DNA from: Gavia stellata
Taxonomy: Eukaryota; Chordata; Aves; Gaviiformes; Gaviidae
Length of the DNA stretch: 64,000 bases
Assembly (NCBI RefSeq): GCF_030936135.1
Contig: NC_082596.1
Span: 13,492,155-13,556,154, forward strand
Direction: 5' to 3'
The notes under the pieces are model-generated. The model worked only from the letters and a program-made list of their open reading frames with translations, was not told the origin of the DNA and searched no databases. Shown here piece after piece: positions 1 to 53,773 of the stretch. Each line of letters begins with the position of its first letter. Position 1 is the stretch's first letter. The translations under genes and the position numbers were made by a program.

Positions 1-48
1 CCTTAGGACTCAGTCACATGCAGTGACTGACTTTGTTTTCAAACTTAC

Positions 49-15377
<15,329 letters not shown>

Positions 15378-15552
15378 CTAGGGAAAGAAGGAAATAAGAA
15401 CATATTAATCTGAACCGTGTATGTTGAGCTGAGAAGGGAATTCTCCCTCATTTAGGCAAGTTTATTCTGTAAGTCTCATGACTTGGTAGTGGTGCAGCTC
15501 ACGGCAGGTAAGCCTTGAACCACTTTGGCACCAAGAAGTAGCTCTCGGAAAA

Positions 15553-15574
15553 AACCCAACCAACCAACCAACCA
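15553..15574. repeat. (AACC)n short microsatellite
   Basis: Four to five AACC units between ATAD2 block 1 and the CpG island. The unit B copy near 49806-49828 has the same length. Confidence 0.8.
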
Positions 15575-16049
15575 GCTTTCAAAGCTAAAGCTCCTCTCCG
15601 CCACACTCTTCTTGTGGACAGCTTGAGCTTAATAGCCTGTGAAAAAATTATTGCGGCAAAACCTTTCAGATAAACTTAGTGTTTCATGAAAAAAACCCCA
15701 CCGTTGATTTCAAAACTGGTTCAGAGAAGCAGCCAAGCTTGACCTTGCGTGTCCTGGGATTAAACTCTAGTTAGGAGAGTTTTTCTCCTCTCTCCGTTCC
15801 ATTTGTGACTGACTGCGTTTGGAGGGATATTAAAAGATTTCCTTCAGGAGGACGGCATTTATCCACAGGAAGCCAAAGGGAACTCAAGATGCGCTTCTTC
15901 TATTACTGTTGATCTTGTTCACACTGGTATTTCTGCCAGGAGGATGACTACTATCCCTTCTACTGTGTGAGGCAAGCTGCGATGACCGTGAGAGGTGGCT
16001 TGTTCAATTTACAACCCAAGCTTTCATGAGGAATACCCCAACCTACGTG

Positions 16050-16900
16050 CGCGAAGGCGGCAGGCGGGCGGCGCGGGCTGAGGGGGCGAGGCGGAGCGGC
16101 GCCGTCAGGTAGGGGCTCGCGTCTCCCGCCGCCGCTGGCGCGGGCGGAGAGGGGGCTCTCGGCGCCGGGAGGCGGGAAGGCGACCCCCACCGGGGAGGCG
16201 TGCCCCCCGCACGCCTCCGCTTCCCCCCCGGGGAGCGGGCCAGGTGCTCTCCCGGCGGCGACGGGGCAGCGCCAGCGCGCCCGTCGCCCCGTGCCTCCCC
16301 GGGGCAAGGGCGGCTCCTGGCCGGCGGGGGCGGGCGGGCCGAGCCGGGCCCGGCGGGGGCGGCCGCCCAGCTGCCGCCCGCGGGGTGGGTGCGGTGGGCC
16401 GGCCGCGCCCCGCCCGCCTCCCTATTGTCTGGCGGCGGCGTGTGAGCGGCCGGCGCTGTCCCCGCGGCCGGGGGGCATCGCCTGCCGGGGGCGGCGGGCT
16501 TCGGGCTGCCTGGGGGAGCCAGGGCGGGGGGGAGCCGGGGCGTCACTTCGAAGCGGACTGCAGCGTGCCCCCCCTCCCCTGGCCCGCAGCGGGGCTGAAC
16601 CCCTCCGAGTCCGAGGACGATCTCCTCTCCCCGTTCCTTCCTCCTCCGCCCTGCGCCAGCGGTGAAGCCGGGAGCCGGGGCGTGGCTTTGCTCGCCACAG
16701 GGCGGAGGAAGACCCGTCTGACTCCTCCGTCGGAAGGAAGGGAGAGTCAAGAAGTTCAGTCCCGGTGCGCCCGGAGGAGCTGGCGAGTTCCCGTCCGCTG
16801 CCACCGGGCTGCCCGCGCTGGCGCTCGGGCTGACGGACTGACGGACGGACGGACGGACGGACGGACAGACTGACAGCAGCCGACGAGCCATGAAGTTCTG
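16050..16900. promoter_or_regulatory. CpG island A, shared 5' region of ATAD2 and the plus-strand side
   Basis: About 850 bases are very GC- and CpG-rich with many GGGCGG-like boxes, in otherwise AT-rich DNA. The island sits between the first ATAD2 exon found (minus) and the NTAQ1 side (plus), so it is probably the ATAD2 promoter. Several long ORFs on both strands here are open only because stop codons are AT-rich. No convincing ATAD2 first coding exon was identified inside it. Confidence 0.8.
16831..16873. repeat. (GGAC)n tetranucleotide run in CpG island A
   Basis: About seven tandem GGAC units flanked by GACT variants, at the downstream edge of the island. The same run is at 51092-51134 in unit B with no length change seen. 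Confidence 0.9.
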
Positions 16901-17059
16901 GCTCCGGAGTTGTCTCGCATCCCGTGGCGTTGCAGAGTGGGGGCGAGCGTGGAGGAACAGTACGGTGTATGTGCAGGCAAAGTTGGGGAAGGTGTCTGGT
17001 TTACTCTTCCGGGGGTGTCTGGGTTTTGGGGTGCGCTCTGATGCTCGGCTCTCCCCTAG

Positions 17060-17170
17060 ATCAGGATGTGCAGCACTGGAGATCAACACCGAGTTCAATA
17101 AACCACGTAATGGAGGCAGTTCTGGATCTCTACAAGGGCTCAGAGTATCTGCAGTAGTGAACGCTGTCTG
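17060..17170 (+). other. Exon-like segment downstream of CpG island A
   Basis: The plus strand shows ctctcccctag just before and CTG|GTAGGT just after a 111-base stretch. It could be a 5' untranslated exon of NTAQ1 or of a divergent transcript. No known protein is recognised. A 94-codon ORF starting at 16890 overlaps it. Confidence 0.25.
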
Positions 17171-19513
17171 GTAGGTACTTGTGCTTTATTTCTGAGCTGC
17201 TTGGACTTTGTGGAAGGTTAAATAGTTAACAGAAGGACGGAGAAGTTTACTTTGCACAAAGCGTCGTCATGTAAAACAGCGAAGGCTGAGATGTCTCTTG
17301 GTCCGCAAGCTGGAGTAGGTGCCACTTGTTTTTGAAACAGAGATGTACAGAGGGCATGCTGGGGATGTCAGAGTGCGTATGAACATTACGTAAATAAAAA
17401 GTGGATTTTGTTACGAAACTTGTAACGTGAAAACAAATATTCCATTAAATATAGGAACAAGAGGGGAATTTTAAAAGCTGTGCTGTTGGTTTTGACCAGC
17501 AGTCTGGTTTTTGCTTGGTTTTGCTTAGAAGGATTTCACACGCAAAAAAGAAAGCTTCTGCTTAAAGAAACCCTGTTTAAAACAACCTGCATGATGCAAA
17601 CTATAGGACTGCCCTGAATTACGACCTGTTTGAGCGAGCACGCATCGTTCAGAAAACCGTTTTGTTGCTGTCTTTAAATATTGCCAGCAAGGCAGTCTGT
17701 TTCACTTGTGTTGCTAAATGAATTCCCCTAAGCCCATGAGAAGCAGATGCCATTTTTTGTAACTGAAATTATTTGCTTTTAACTTAAGGCTAGTGGCTCT
17801 TGTATCTTTGCTAGACTGAAGAGCCTTCTGCTATCACATTTGAGTAATGTGTGTGTATGCTACGATTGTCCCCAAACTTGTCTTTGTAAACGAGTGGTTT
17901 GAGGTAGAGCTTTTCCTTGTGAGGCATACTTTTCTACTCTCTTAATGTTTCTTATGACTCTCTTCTGGATTATGTCCTCTCTTGCAACACCCTTGATGAC
18001 CTGTGCGTGCTTTAGCTGGATCCAGTGTCCTGGTGTCCAGCCTTAATTGCTGTCATTTGTCACTGTTGGTTATTATTGGAATAGACGATATTTATCACTG
18101 CCTACTGATCTATCATTGGAGACTGTTACAGCCGTGTATTGAACAGTTCTGCCGTTTGTAGATTCTCAGTACTGAAGAATTTCTATCAACTAATGGACTT
18201 GGTACTATTGATAGGATTCATTTTGTTCCTAATGTACCGGCAGGACTGTTTCTTGCGTCTTTTGCTTCACTGAGCAGTCTATAGCATTTCACTTAAGCTT
18301 ATTGCTCTCCTTGGGCTTTCCCCCTGTTTTTTTCCCCTCATTTCTCTAGATGTAGTGTGAGGGAAGGGGTTAAATTTCGGTTAACGTTTTCATCCAGCTG
18401 TGATTAACACTGGTGACCCTTTTGTTCAGATGTGACTTTAGAAGAGTCTTATTTAAAAAGTGGTCATATAGCTTTGAAGTCAGATTCCTTCCTCAAGTTT
18501 GAGTTCAGGATTTTTTCCAGCTTTATGAAACTGGAACTTTTAAAGCACCAAGTACATATAAAGGGGGTTTAATTCTGCTTGCACGTAATAAATGTAACCA
18601 AGGCACAATCACTTGTAGCTAAGCTATGGCTAATCTTTATTTGGGCGATCAGTTTCTCTTTACCTGTCAAGCTGAGATCTAGTCAAGAATTACACGGTGT
18701 CAAATTCAGTGTTTTTATGGTTTCCAGTTTTTAGAAATCCTGAGTCTGCTGTGTACGTACCTGACACCTAACATAAGGAACTCCAATTTCTCCAAACCTC
18801 CACCACACCCATGTTTCTTAAACGTTAAGGAGTAAAACTGCACCTCAGAACCCAAGTGTCAAGACAAAACAGTTACCTTGAAAAAGTGTGATAGAGTGCC
18901 CATAGGCCTTTTTTCCCAGCTTCAAGAGCTACTACAGGAATTCATCTTACTCCTAACGGCCCTCTTGATCTGAGCCATTTGCTGCTTTTTCAGTTGCATG
19001 CTGCTTTTTCAGCTGCTTCTGGCAGCTGAACACTCGGCACTCAAATTCACAGACCGTGTTACTGCAACAGGTACAACACCTCTTATTAGAAGAGATCACT
19101 AGGTAGTTTTAATGTTACGTCATCATATAGCGTTGTGAGCTTTTATTTAGGACTGGGTCTGAGACAAAAATGCTTATCCCGCTCAACCTTTGGTGTGGGA
19201 CATGAAAGAGACTTGCTGTTTTCTTAGGAGTAGGGTACACTTTAGTTTAGCTGTCCAGGCTTAAACCAAAGGAGGCCGCAAAGGAATGGGGAGAGTACCA
19301 AGGTTTCTTGAAAGGCACGATGGGTGAGACAGGCGTTAGGAAATCTCTCTCCTGGTGCCAGAAGTGTAACAGGCTTAATACTTCAAGGGCAGAAAGCAGG
19401 ATTTAAAGAAAGGATCTACAGCTTCTGCTTTTAGGAAGCGTTTTGTTTTTCACTCCCTTTGCCAGTTTCTCACTAGCAGCTGTTTAACTAACGGCAATTA
19501 CCCTTCTTCCCAG
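17171..19513 (+). other. Region between CpG island A and NTAQ1 exon; no gene seen
   Basis: About 2.3 kb of single-copy-looking sequence. I looked for NTAQ1 exons encoding the CVYSSCYCEEN-type catalytic segment and the NERKMIP segment and found neither on either strand. Confidence 0.6.
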
Positions 19514-20118
19514 GACTACCATGTTACTCCATGTTTCCGGCGGAGAGCAGAACTTCATTTATGACCTTGACACAGTGTTGCCGTTTCCGTGTCCTTTTGA
19601 CGTGTACAGTGTGGAGGCCTTTAGGTTGGATGACAGCCTTCATCCAGAATTTCGCAGGTGATGACACAAAATATAGAGACCATGAATGTTATTTCATGAA
19701 ATCAAAGCTGAAGGTCTCTTTGTGGCTGCATAGTGACAGAGGTTTTCTGCTATGCTCCAGTAAAATAGATGCACTGTGTTATTCTTCTAAAGCTCTTTAC
19801 CTTAGTCATCAAAAGCCCTTTTCTTTCCCACTCTAGTTTCTTGTTAACTAGTTAACTGCTTGGCATAATATTGCTGATTTATGTATTTAATGAAATTAAT
19901 GCTCCTTGATGGGAGGAAAGGTCTCTTGTTCTGAGTGACTAATACAGTATTGTATACATGGATCTTTTGATACAGTGTTGCATTACTATTTAGGAAAATC
20001 AGAATGATTCGGGCAGATTTGTATTTGAAGACGTTTGCTTCAGACAGATCTCATATGAAAGATGCAAACAGGAAATGGCAGAAACCTCCTCCTTCATACC
20101 CTTGCATTGAAACTGCAG
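19514..20118 (+). pseudogene. NTAQ1: NTAQ1 copy A fragment, two exons, frameshifted
   Basis: NTAQ1 removes the amide from N-terminal Gln in the Arg/N-degron pathway, using a Cys-His-Asp triad. Exon 19514-19657 follows a good acceptor (ttcttcccag) and starts DYHV, the motif carrying the catalytic His. Compared with copy B it lacks 5 bases just after GTTACTC, so the frame reads [16 protein letters not shown] and stops. Exon 19994-20118 still reads [20 protein letters not shown] and then [11 protein letters not shown]. Exons with the catalytic Cys were not found upstream, and the terminal exon is missing because the unit ends at 22552. It is broken in at least two ways. Confidence 0.88.
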
Positions 20119-22552
20119 GTAAGCTGCCAGAGCTCCTTTTTCCTGCTTAACGGTGTTGAGTGACCTAGTCAAAGATGCACGCAAGAAATAAATATGCTTC
20201 CATAGCACGTGTCTGGAAGCACATCCAGCTAGCTTATTATTTCCTGTGGAAAAAAAGGTAGGGCTATGAAGCATTTGGCGCTTCCTTTTCTGAGCGTGTA
20301 AAGTCTAGCATGCCTCCTGGCAATTAGCATTATCAAACATTAATTACTGATCTTCGTAAACTGAGCAGAGAATGAGAGGTGGGGAATACTGTTCTCTCGT
20401 TACAGCAGGGAACTGAAGCAAAGAGGCCAACTAACTTGCTTAGGGGGCACCAAGTGAATTTTTAACACACTGATGATACCACACTTTAGCTGGCAGGTCC
20501 CATCCTGCCAGAGCAGGTTATTTGGACAGGAGGAAGTTTTCAGGCTCCGCTCAGCATGCTGGGTTTGCCTGCATGAGATGTCTGAGGTTTCTCTACCAGG
20601 TGAGTGGACCTGAGGACACTTTAAGGCAAACTGGCAAGTGAGCAAACTTGTCCCCAAGCCTTAAGCCTCTTTTAAGTGATAGTCTAGATAATAGCCTCTG
20701 GGCCAAGCAGAGAGTAAAGTAAAGGCTTGCCATCTCTTCTATTCTATAGAGCTCCTTAAACCATTCTTACCACACAGTGTTTCAGCTTATTCTAGTCATG
20801 TGTTTGGCAAGCTGGCTAACACTTGCCTTGTGTGTGTGTGTTTGTTCTCTCATTTTCTTCGCAGATGGAAAAAAGTGTGGTGAAGTTTTGCTTTGAAAGA
20901 GTTTTCATGTTACTGCTCTGCATGTTTGGTTTTGTTGCTTTTTTAATAATGCAGTACTGCTATGTATTTATGTTAGAGAAGGCAGGGTCAAAGAAACATG
21001 TTTTGTGTTTAGGTCCAAGTTTATCGTGGTTTTAAATTGCTGGGAAGTAAATTCTTAATCTTTGCTTTGGCTTCTAAGGAAGCTTGGTGTTTCACGCTAG
21101 AGTAGAAATGAATGATGAATGCGGGCAGGAGCACAGCTGTAGTAGTCTTCATTGTGAAGCTTTAGGTGTTCTCTAGACAGTCCAGGTTATGAAGCACCTT
21201 AAATTCTATGTCTTGGTCCTTATCTCCAGTAAAGGTTTATACAAAGGTAGTGCAGCGAGTGGAGGATGCCTGGACTGCAGTGGCCGGTTCAGTGTTAGCT
21301 GGGGCCTCCTGGTTGCTGAGGACTTTCTGCCTGGGGAAACCTTATTCTGCAGACACCAAGGTCAGTGAAGAAGGAGGGGGAGGAGGTGAAGTTGCCTCCT
21401 CGCCATCAGCTTTACAGTGGCAGTTCTTTGCTTGTACTTCTGACACACGCTGCTTCTGCAGGCGCTCGGCAAAGTGGCTCTCAACAAATGTGGCTTTTCT
21501 GTCTGTAGCTTACTGTGGTGCTCAGTGAGTAAACCACACTGGTGGGGCCACCTCACGCATCAGTCTGAGGTGACAGCAGGAAGGTTAAACACAGCAGGTT
21601 CACCAAAACAGTCGGGAGGAGGGTTAATTGGAGAGAGAAAGGAGCAAAGAGGGGAGGGGATTCACTTAGTCCCTCTGATGGGACACCAGGGTTAACCAGC
21701 ATTAGAAAAAGGGCTGGTCTCCGCTAATCATAGTGCAGCAAGTAGCTCCTCCTTGTATTTGGGGCCCTAAATCAGCGCTTGGTGTTTACCTATCCCTCTG
21801 GAATGAAAACCTTTTACAAGAGCTACAGAAAGATTGTTAATTATAGAAAAGCTATCATCGCACACACCCAGCTTGCTACCTGTAAAATTAAGCATCTGTT
21901 CAGAATGATTAGAGAGAAAAAGGACTGTCTCTTCACATTGTTTTTTGAACTTGTATATTCTGAATAACGGTTGTGACTGTTCTTCTTAACAGCCTCTATC
22001 CTGAAACTAGATTAAACCAGGCAAAGTCTTGTGTCTGAGCCTCACTAAAGGGAGTGTGTCACGGATTTCAGGCACTGGGAACCAGCTGAGGATGGCAGCT
22101 CAGTATTTAAATCACAGGACATACTCAAAGTAGGGAGGGATGAGAACCTAATGTTCTGCAACAGCTTAAAGGGTCGGCTGAGCAATGCACAGGAACACTG
22201 TGTATGTATGATTCAGTCACCTACTTGAAGGGTAAAAAGTGCTTAACATAAGCCGTTCATCTAAAATGTGGATCTTCATATTCTCAGTTCTGCTATTGTC
22301 TAACCTGGGCAGTGCATGCGATGCCCTGGGCACTGGGTTAGCATCTATATAGAGGATGTTAGCAGGCAAATTTCTGCTGCTGTGCACATTCACCATCAGT
22401 CTTGACATCACTCAAAAATAGCAAGTAACGACATCTTCACTCACTCAAAGCATGCCTGCCACAGCAGCATCATGCAGAAAGAGCTGACATTTCATCCAAT
22501 CACCAATAAATCAGACCTTTTACACAGGTGCATCTGGTTAAATCCAGAGCTG
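20119..22552 (+). other. NTAQ1 copy A intron, cut at the unit junction
   Basis: Follows the donor GCAG|GTAAGC at 20118. There are ORFs of up to 106 codons, but none with a recognisable protein. The homology with unit B stops at 22552, after the shared ccagagctg. Confidence 0.6.
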
Positions 22553-22600
22553 GCCGAAGGGCGAGGAGACGCCAGCGGCCACCGGCCTGCAGCGCCAAGG
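22553..22600. other. GC-rich sequence at the tandem junction
   Basis: Directly after the end of unit A homology comes a roughly 48-base segment far richer in G+C than either side (gccgaagggcgaggagacgc and onward). It could be filler DNA inserted at the join or an unrecognised part of the ATAD2 3' region. Confidence 0.4.
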
Positions 22601-23272
22601 ATTTCTGTTTACCGGGAATACAGTATCAGTGAAGTGTCCTGTACCTGGAATACAGTCTCTCTCTGCAATGACAGAGACAGACCCATTACCATTTTTTCAC
22701 TGAGAAATGCTTGACTTTTACTTTCTTTCTGGCAAAAGCCAGTGCTCCATAAAAATTGGAAATTCAGGCACACAGAAAAGCACTAGAGAAAAAGGCAGGG
22801 TAAAAACAGGAAAAAAAAATATAGTCACGTTGCCATTACAGCACTGCACGGTAAAACTCCAAAGTAATTTAGGTTAGGAAACACATCCTGCATTGCAAAC
22901 ATTAGGACAGAAGTCTTCTATTCCGCATGTGACTCTGGGTCCACATTGCTTGAAGTACAGCTTTTTAACTTACGCTGCTCCTTAGTGGAACAATACTCAT
23001 GCAAGAAAAGAAAGTCAATGACTGTTTTTCAATTAGGTACCATTTGGAAAAACAAACTTCAGAATCAAAAGAACAGCAGCTGCAGAAAAACATGAGTTTG
23101 GCTGCTATAACTAGAGGGGCAGCACCATTATGCAAGAAACACTGTGTGCTGATTTTAGAGAGGTGCAACAGAAATAGCAGAATGGACTTAAAGAAGGCTA
23201 AAACCTAATAAATAGTGTAATCCTCCTCAGGAAGAAAAAGGAGCTAAAGCATCTGCTTGACCTTTCACTTAC
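22601..23272 (-). other. ATAD2-B intron fragment left of block 24; no exon seen
   Basis: It follows the donor GTAAGTG of block 24. The expected C-terminal ATAD2 residues (human ends with an EQQQLITVEKALAIL-like stretch) were not found on the minus strand, so the terminal exons are absent from this copy. Confidence 0.6.
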
Positions 23273-49623
<26,351 letters not shown>

Positions 49624-50302
49624 AAAATTCCTCGGGAAAGAAGGAAATAAGAACATATTAATCTGAACCGTGTATGTTGAGCTGAGAAGGGAATTCTCCC
49701 TCATTTAGGCAAGTTTATTCTGTAAGTCTCATGACTTGGTAGTGGTGCAGCTCACGGCAGGTAAGCCTTGAACCACTTTGGCACCAAGAAGTAGCTCTCG
49801 GAAAAAACCCAACCAACCAACCAACCAGCTTTCAAAGCTAAAGCTCCTCTCCGCCACACTCTTCTTGTGGACAGCTTGAGCTTAATAGCCTGTGAAAAAA
49901 TTATTGCGGCAAAACCTTTCAGATAAACTTAGTGTTTCATGAAAAAAACCCCACCGTTGATTTCAAAACTGGTTCAGAGAAGCAGCCAAGCTTGACCTTG
50001 CGTGTCCTGGGATTAAACTCTAGTTAGGAGAGTTTTTCTCCTCTCTCCGTTCCATTTGTGACTGACTGCGTTTGGAGGGATATTAAAAGATTTCCTTCAG
50101 GAGGACGGCATTTATCCACAGGAAGCCAAAGGGAACTCAAGATGCGCTTCTTCTATTACTGTTGATCTTGTTCACACTGGTATTTCTGCCAGGAGGATGA
50201 CTACTATCCCTTCTACTGTGTGAGGCAAGCTGCGATGACCGTGAGAGGTGGCTTGTTCAATTTACAACCCAAGCTTTCATGAGGAATACCCCAACCTACA
50301 TG

Positions 50303-51161
50303 CGCGAAGGCGGCAGGCGGGCAGGCGGGCGGCGCGGGCTGAGGGGGCGAGGCGGAGCGGCGCCGTCAGGTAGGGGCTCGCGTCTCCCGCCGCCGCTGGC
50401 GCGGGCGGAGAGGGGGCTCTCGGCGCCGGGAGGCGGGAAGGCGACCCCCACCGGGGAGGCGTGCCCCCCGCACGCCTCCGCTTCCCCCCCGGGGAGCGGG
50501 CCAGGTGCTCTCCCGGCGGCGACGGGGCAGCGCCAGCGCGCCCGTCGCCCCGTGCCTCCCCGGGGCAAGGGCGGCTCCTGGCCGGCGGGGGCGGGCGGGC
50601 CGAGCCGGGCCCGGCGGGGGCGGCCGCCCAGCTGCCGCCCGCGGGGTGGGTGCGGTGGGCCGGCCGCGCCCCGCCCGCCTCCCTATTGTCTGGCGGCGGC
50701 GTGTGAGCGGCCGGCGCTGTCCCCGCGGCCGGGGGGCATCGCCTGCCGGGGGCGGCGGGCTTCGGGCTGCCTGGGGGAGCCAGGGCGGGGGGGAGCCGGG
50801 GCGTCACTTCGAAGCGGACTGCAGCGTGCCCCCCCTCCCCTGGCCCGCAGCGGGGCTGAACCCCTCCGAGTCCGAGGACGATCTCCTCTCCCCGTTCCTT
50901 CCTCCTCCGCCCTGCGCCAGCGGTGAAGCCGGGAGCCGGGGCGTGGCTTTGCTCGCCACAGGGCGGAGGAAGACCCGTCTGACTCCTCCGTCGGAAGGAA
51001 GGGAGAGTCAAGAAGTTCAGTCCCGGTGCGCCCGGAGGAGCTGGCGAGTTCCCGTCCGCTGCCACCGGGCTGCCCGCGCTGGCGCTCGGGCTGACGGACT
51101 GACGGACGGACGGACGGACGGACGGACAGACTGACAGCAGCCGACGAGCCATGAAGTTCTG
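50303..51161. promoter_or_regulatory. CpG island B
   Basis: A near-identical repeat of island A. It differs at the left edge, where one extra GGGCAGGC-type unit lengthens the GGCGGGC run. Otherwise I saw no differences across the island. Confidence 0.8.
51092..51134. repeat. (GGAC)n tetranucleotide run in CpG island B
   Basis: Repeat of the 16831-16873 run with the same unit count. A fast-changing microsatellite with no difference suggests very recent duplication or allelic copies. Confidence 0.9.
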
Positions 51162-51320
51162 GCTCCGGAGTTGTCTCGCATCCCGTGGCGTTGCAGAGTG
51201 GGGGCGAGCGTGGAGGAACAGTACGGTGTATGTGCAGGCAAAGTTGGGGAAGGTGTCTGGTTTACTCTTCCGGGGGTGTCTGGGTTTTGGGGTGCGCTCT
51301 GATGCTCGGCTCTCCCCTAG

Positions 51321-51431
51321 ATCAGGATGTGCAGCACTGGAGATCAACACCGAGTTCAATAAACCACGTAATGGAGGCAGTTCTGGATCTCTACAAGGGC
51401 TCAGAGTATCTGCAGTAGTGAACGCTGTCTG
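51321..51431 (+). other. Exon-like segment downstream of CpG island B
   Basis: Copy of 17060-17170 with the same acceptor and donor. Confidence 0.25.
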
Positions 51432-53773
51432 GTAGGTACTTGTGCTTTATTTCTGAGCTGCTTGGACTTTGTGGAAGGTTAAATAGTTAACAGAAGGACG
51501 GAGAAGTTTACTTTGCACAAAGCGTCGTCATGTAAAACAGCGAAGGCTGAGATGTCTCTTGGTCCGCAAGCTGGAGTAGGTGCCACTTGTTTTTGAAATA
51601 GAGATGTACAGAGGGCATGCTGGGGATGTCAGAGTGCGTATGAACATTATGTAAATAAAAAGTGGATTTTGTTACGAAACTTGTAACGTGAAAACAAATA
51701 TTCCATTAAATATAGGAACAAGAGGGGAATTTTAAAAGCTGTGCTGTTGGTTTTGACCAGCAGTCTGGTTTTTGCTTGGTTTTGCTTAGAAGGCTTTCAC
51801 ACAAAAAAAAGAAAGCTTCTGCTTAAAGAAACCCTGTTTAAAACAACCTGCATGATGCAAACTATAGGACTGCCCTGAATTACGACCTGTTTGAGCGAGC
51901 ACGCATCGTTCAGAAAACCGTTTTGTTGCTGTCTTTAAATATTGCCAGCAAGGCAGTCTGTTTCACTTGTGTTGCTAAATGAATTCCCCTAAGCCCATGA
52001 GAAGCAGATGCCATTTTTTGTAACTGAAATTATTTGCTTTTAACTTAAGGCTAGTGGCTCTTGTATCTTTGCTAGACTGAAGAGCCTGCTGCTATCACAT
52101 TTGGGTAATGTGTGTGTATGCTACGATTGTCCCCAAACTTGTCTTTGTAAACGAGTGGTTTGAGGTAGAGCTTTTCCTTGTGAGGCATACTTTTGTACTC
52201 TCTTAATGTTTCTTATGACTCTCTTCTGGATTATGTCCTCTCTTGCAACACCCTTGATGACCTGTGTGTGCTTTAGCTGGATCCAGTGTCCTGGTGTCCA
52301 GCCTTAATTGCTGTCATTTGTCACTGTTGGTTATTATTGGAATAGACGATATTTATCACTGCCTACTGATCTATCATTGGAGACTGTTACAGCCGTGTAT
52401 TGAACAGTTCTGCCGTTTGTAGATTCTCAGTACTGAAGAATTTCTATCAACTAATGGACTTGGTACTATTGATAGGATTCATTTTGTTCCTAATGTACCG
52501 GCAGGACTGTTTCTTGCGTCTTTTGCTTCACTGAGCAGTCTATAGCATTTCACTTAAGCTTATTGCTCTCCTTGGGCTTTCCCCCTGTTTTTTTCCCCTC
52601 ATTTCTCTAGATGTAGCGTGAGGGAAGGGGTTAAATTTCGGTTAACGTTTTCATCCAGCTGTGATTAACACTGGTGACCCTTTTGTTCAGATGTGACTTT
52701 AGAAGAGTCTTATTTAAAAAGTGGTCATATAGCTTTGAAGTCAGATTCCTTCCTCAAGTTTGAGTTCAGGATTTTTTCCAGCTTTATGGAACTGGAACTT
52801 TTAAAGCACCAAGTACATATAAAGGGGGTTTAATTCTGTTTGCACGTAATAAATGTAACCAAGGCACAATCACTTGTAGCTAAGCTATGGCTAATCTTTA
52901 TTTGGGCGATCAGTTTCTCTTTACCTGTCAAGCTGAGATCTAGTCAAGAATTACACGGTGTCAAATTCAGTGTTTTTATGGTTTCCAGTTTTTAGAAATC
53001 CTGAGTCTGCTGTGTACGTACCTGACACCTAACATAAGGAACTCCAATTTCTCCAAACCTCCACCACACCCATGTTTCTTAAACGTTAAGGAGTAAAACT
53101 GCACCTCAGAACCCAAGTGTCAAGACAAAACAGTTACCTTGAAAAAGTGTGATAGAGTGCCCATAGGCCTTTTTTCCCAGCTTCAAGAGCTACTACAGGA
53201 ATTCGTCTTACTCCTACGGCCCTCTTGATCTGAGCCATTTGCTGCTTTTTCAGTTGCATGCTGCTTTTTCAGCTGCTTCTGGCAGCTGAACACTCGGCAC
53301 TCAAATTCACAGACCGTGTTACTGCAACAGGTACAACATCTCTTATTAGAAGAGATCACTAGGTAGTTTTAATGTTACGTCATCATATAGCGTTGTGAGC
53401 TTTTATTTAGGACTGGGTCTGAGACAAAAATGCTTATCCCGCTCAACCTTTGGTGTGGGACATGAAAGAGACTTGCTGTTTTCTTAGGAGTAGGGTACAC
53501 TTTAGTTTAGCTGTCCAGGCTTAAACCAAAGGAGGCCGCAAAGGAATGGGGAGAGTACCAAGGTTTCTTGAAAGGCACGATGGGTGAGACAGGTGTTAGG
53601 AAATCTCTCTCCTGCTGCCAGAAGTGTAACAGGCTTAATACTTCAAGGGCAGAAAGCAGGATTTAAAGAAAGGATCTATAGCTTCTGCTTTTAGGAAGCG
53701 TTTTGTTTTTCACTCCCTTTGCCAGTTTCTCACTAGCAGCTGTTTAACTAATGGCAATTACCCTTCTTCCCAG
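51432..53773 (+). other. Region between CpG island B and NTAQ1 exon; no gene seen
   Basis: Unit-B copy of 17171-19513, with scattered single-base changes. It also lacks the NTAQ1 5' coding exons. Confidence 0.6.

Noticed and set aside
16043-17098. 351-codon minus-strand ORF (and the 360-codon version at 50277-51359) in the CpG island
   Set aside because: It is Pro/Ala/Arg/Gly-rich because of base composition, is open in several frames on both strands, and has no recognisable domain. GC-rich DNA lacks stop codons.
16890-17174. 94-codon ORF after the GGAC run, with a reasonable start context
   Set aside because: No similarity to NTAQ1 or ATAD2 is recognisable and the frame is not supported by codon pattern. 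Kept only as a possible untranslated exon region.
21208-21528. 106-codon ORF (also 55462-55782) in the NTAQ1 intron
   Set aside because: No recognisable protein, no splice signals in phase with NTAQ1, and overlapping ORFs occur on the other strand.
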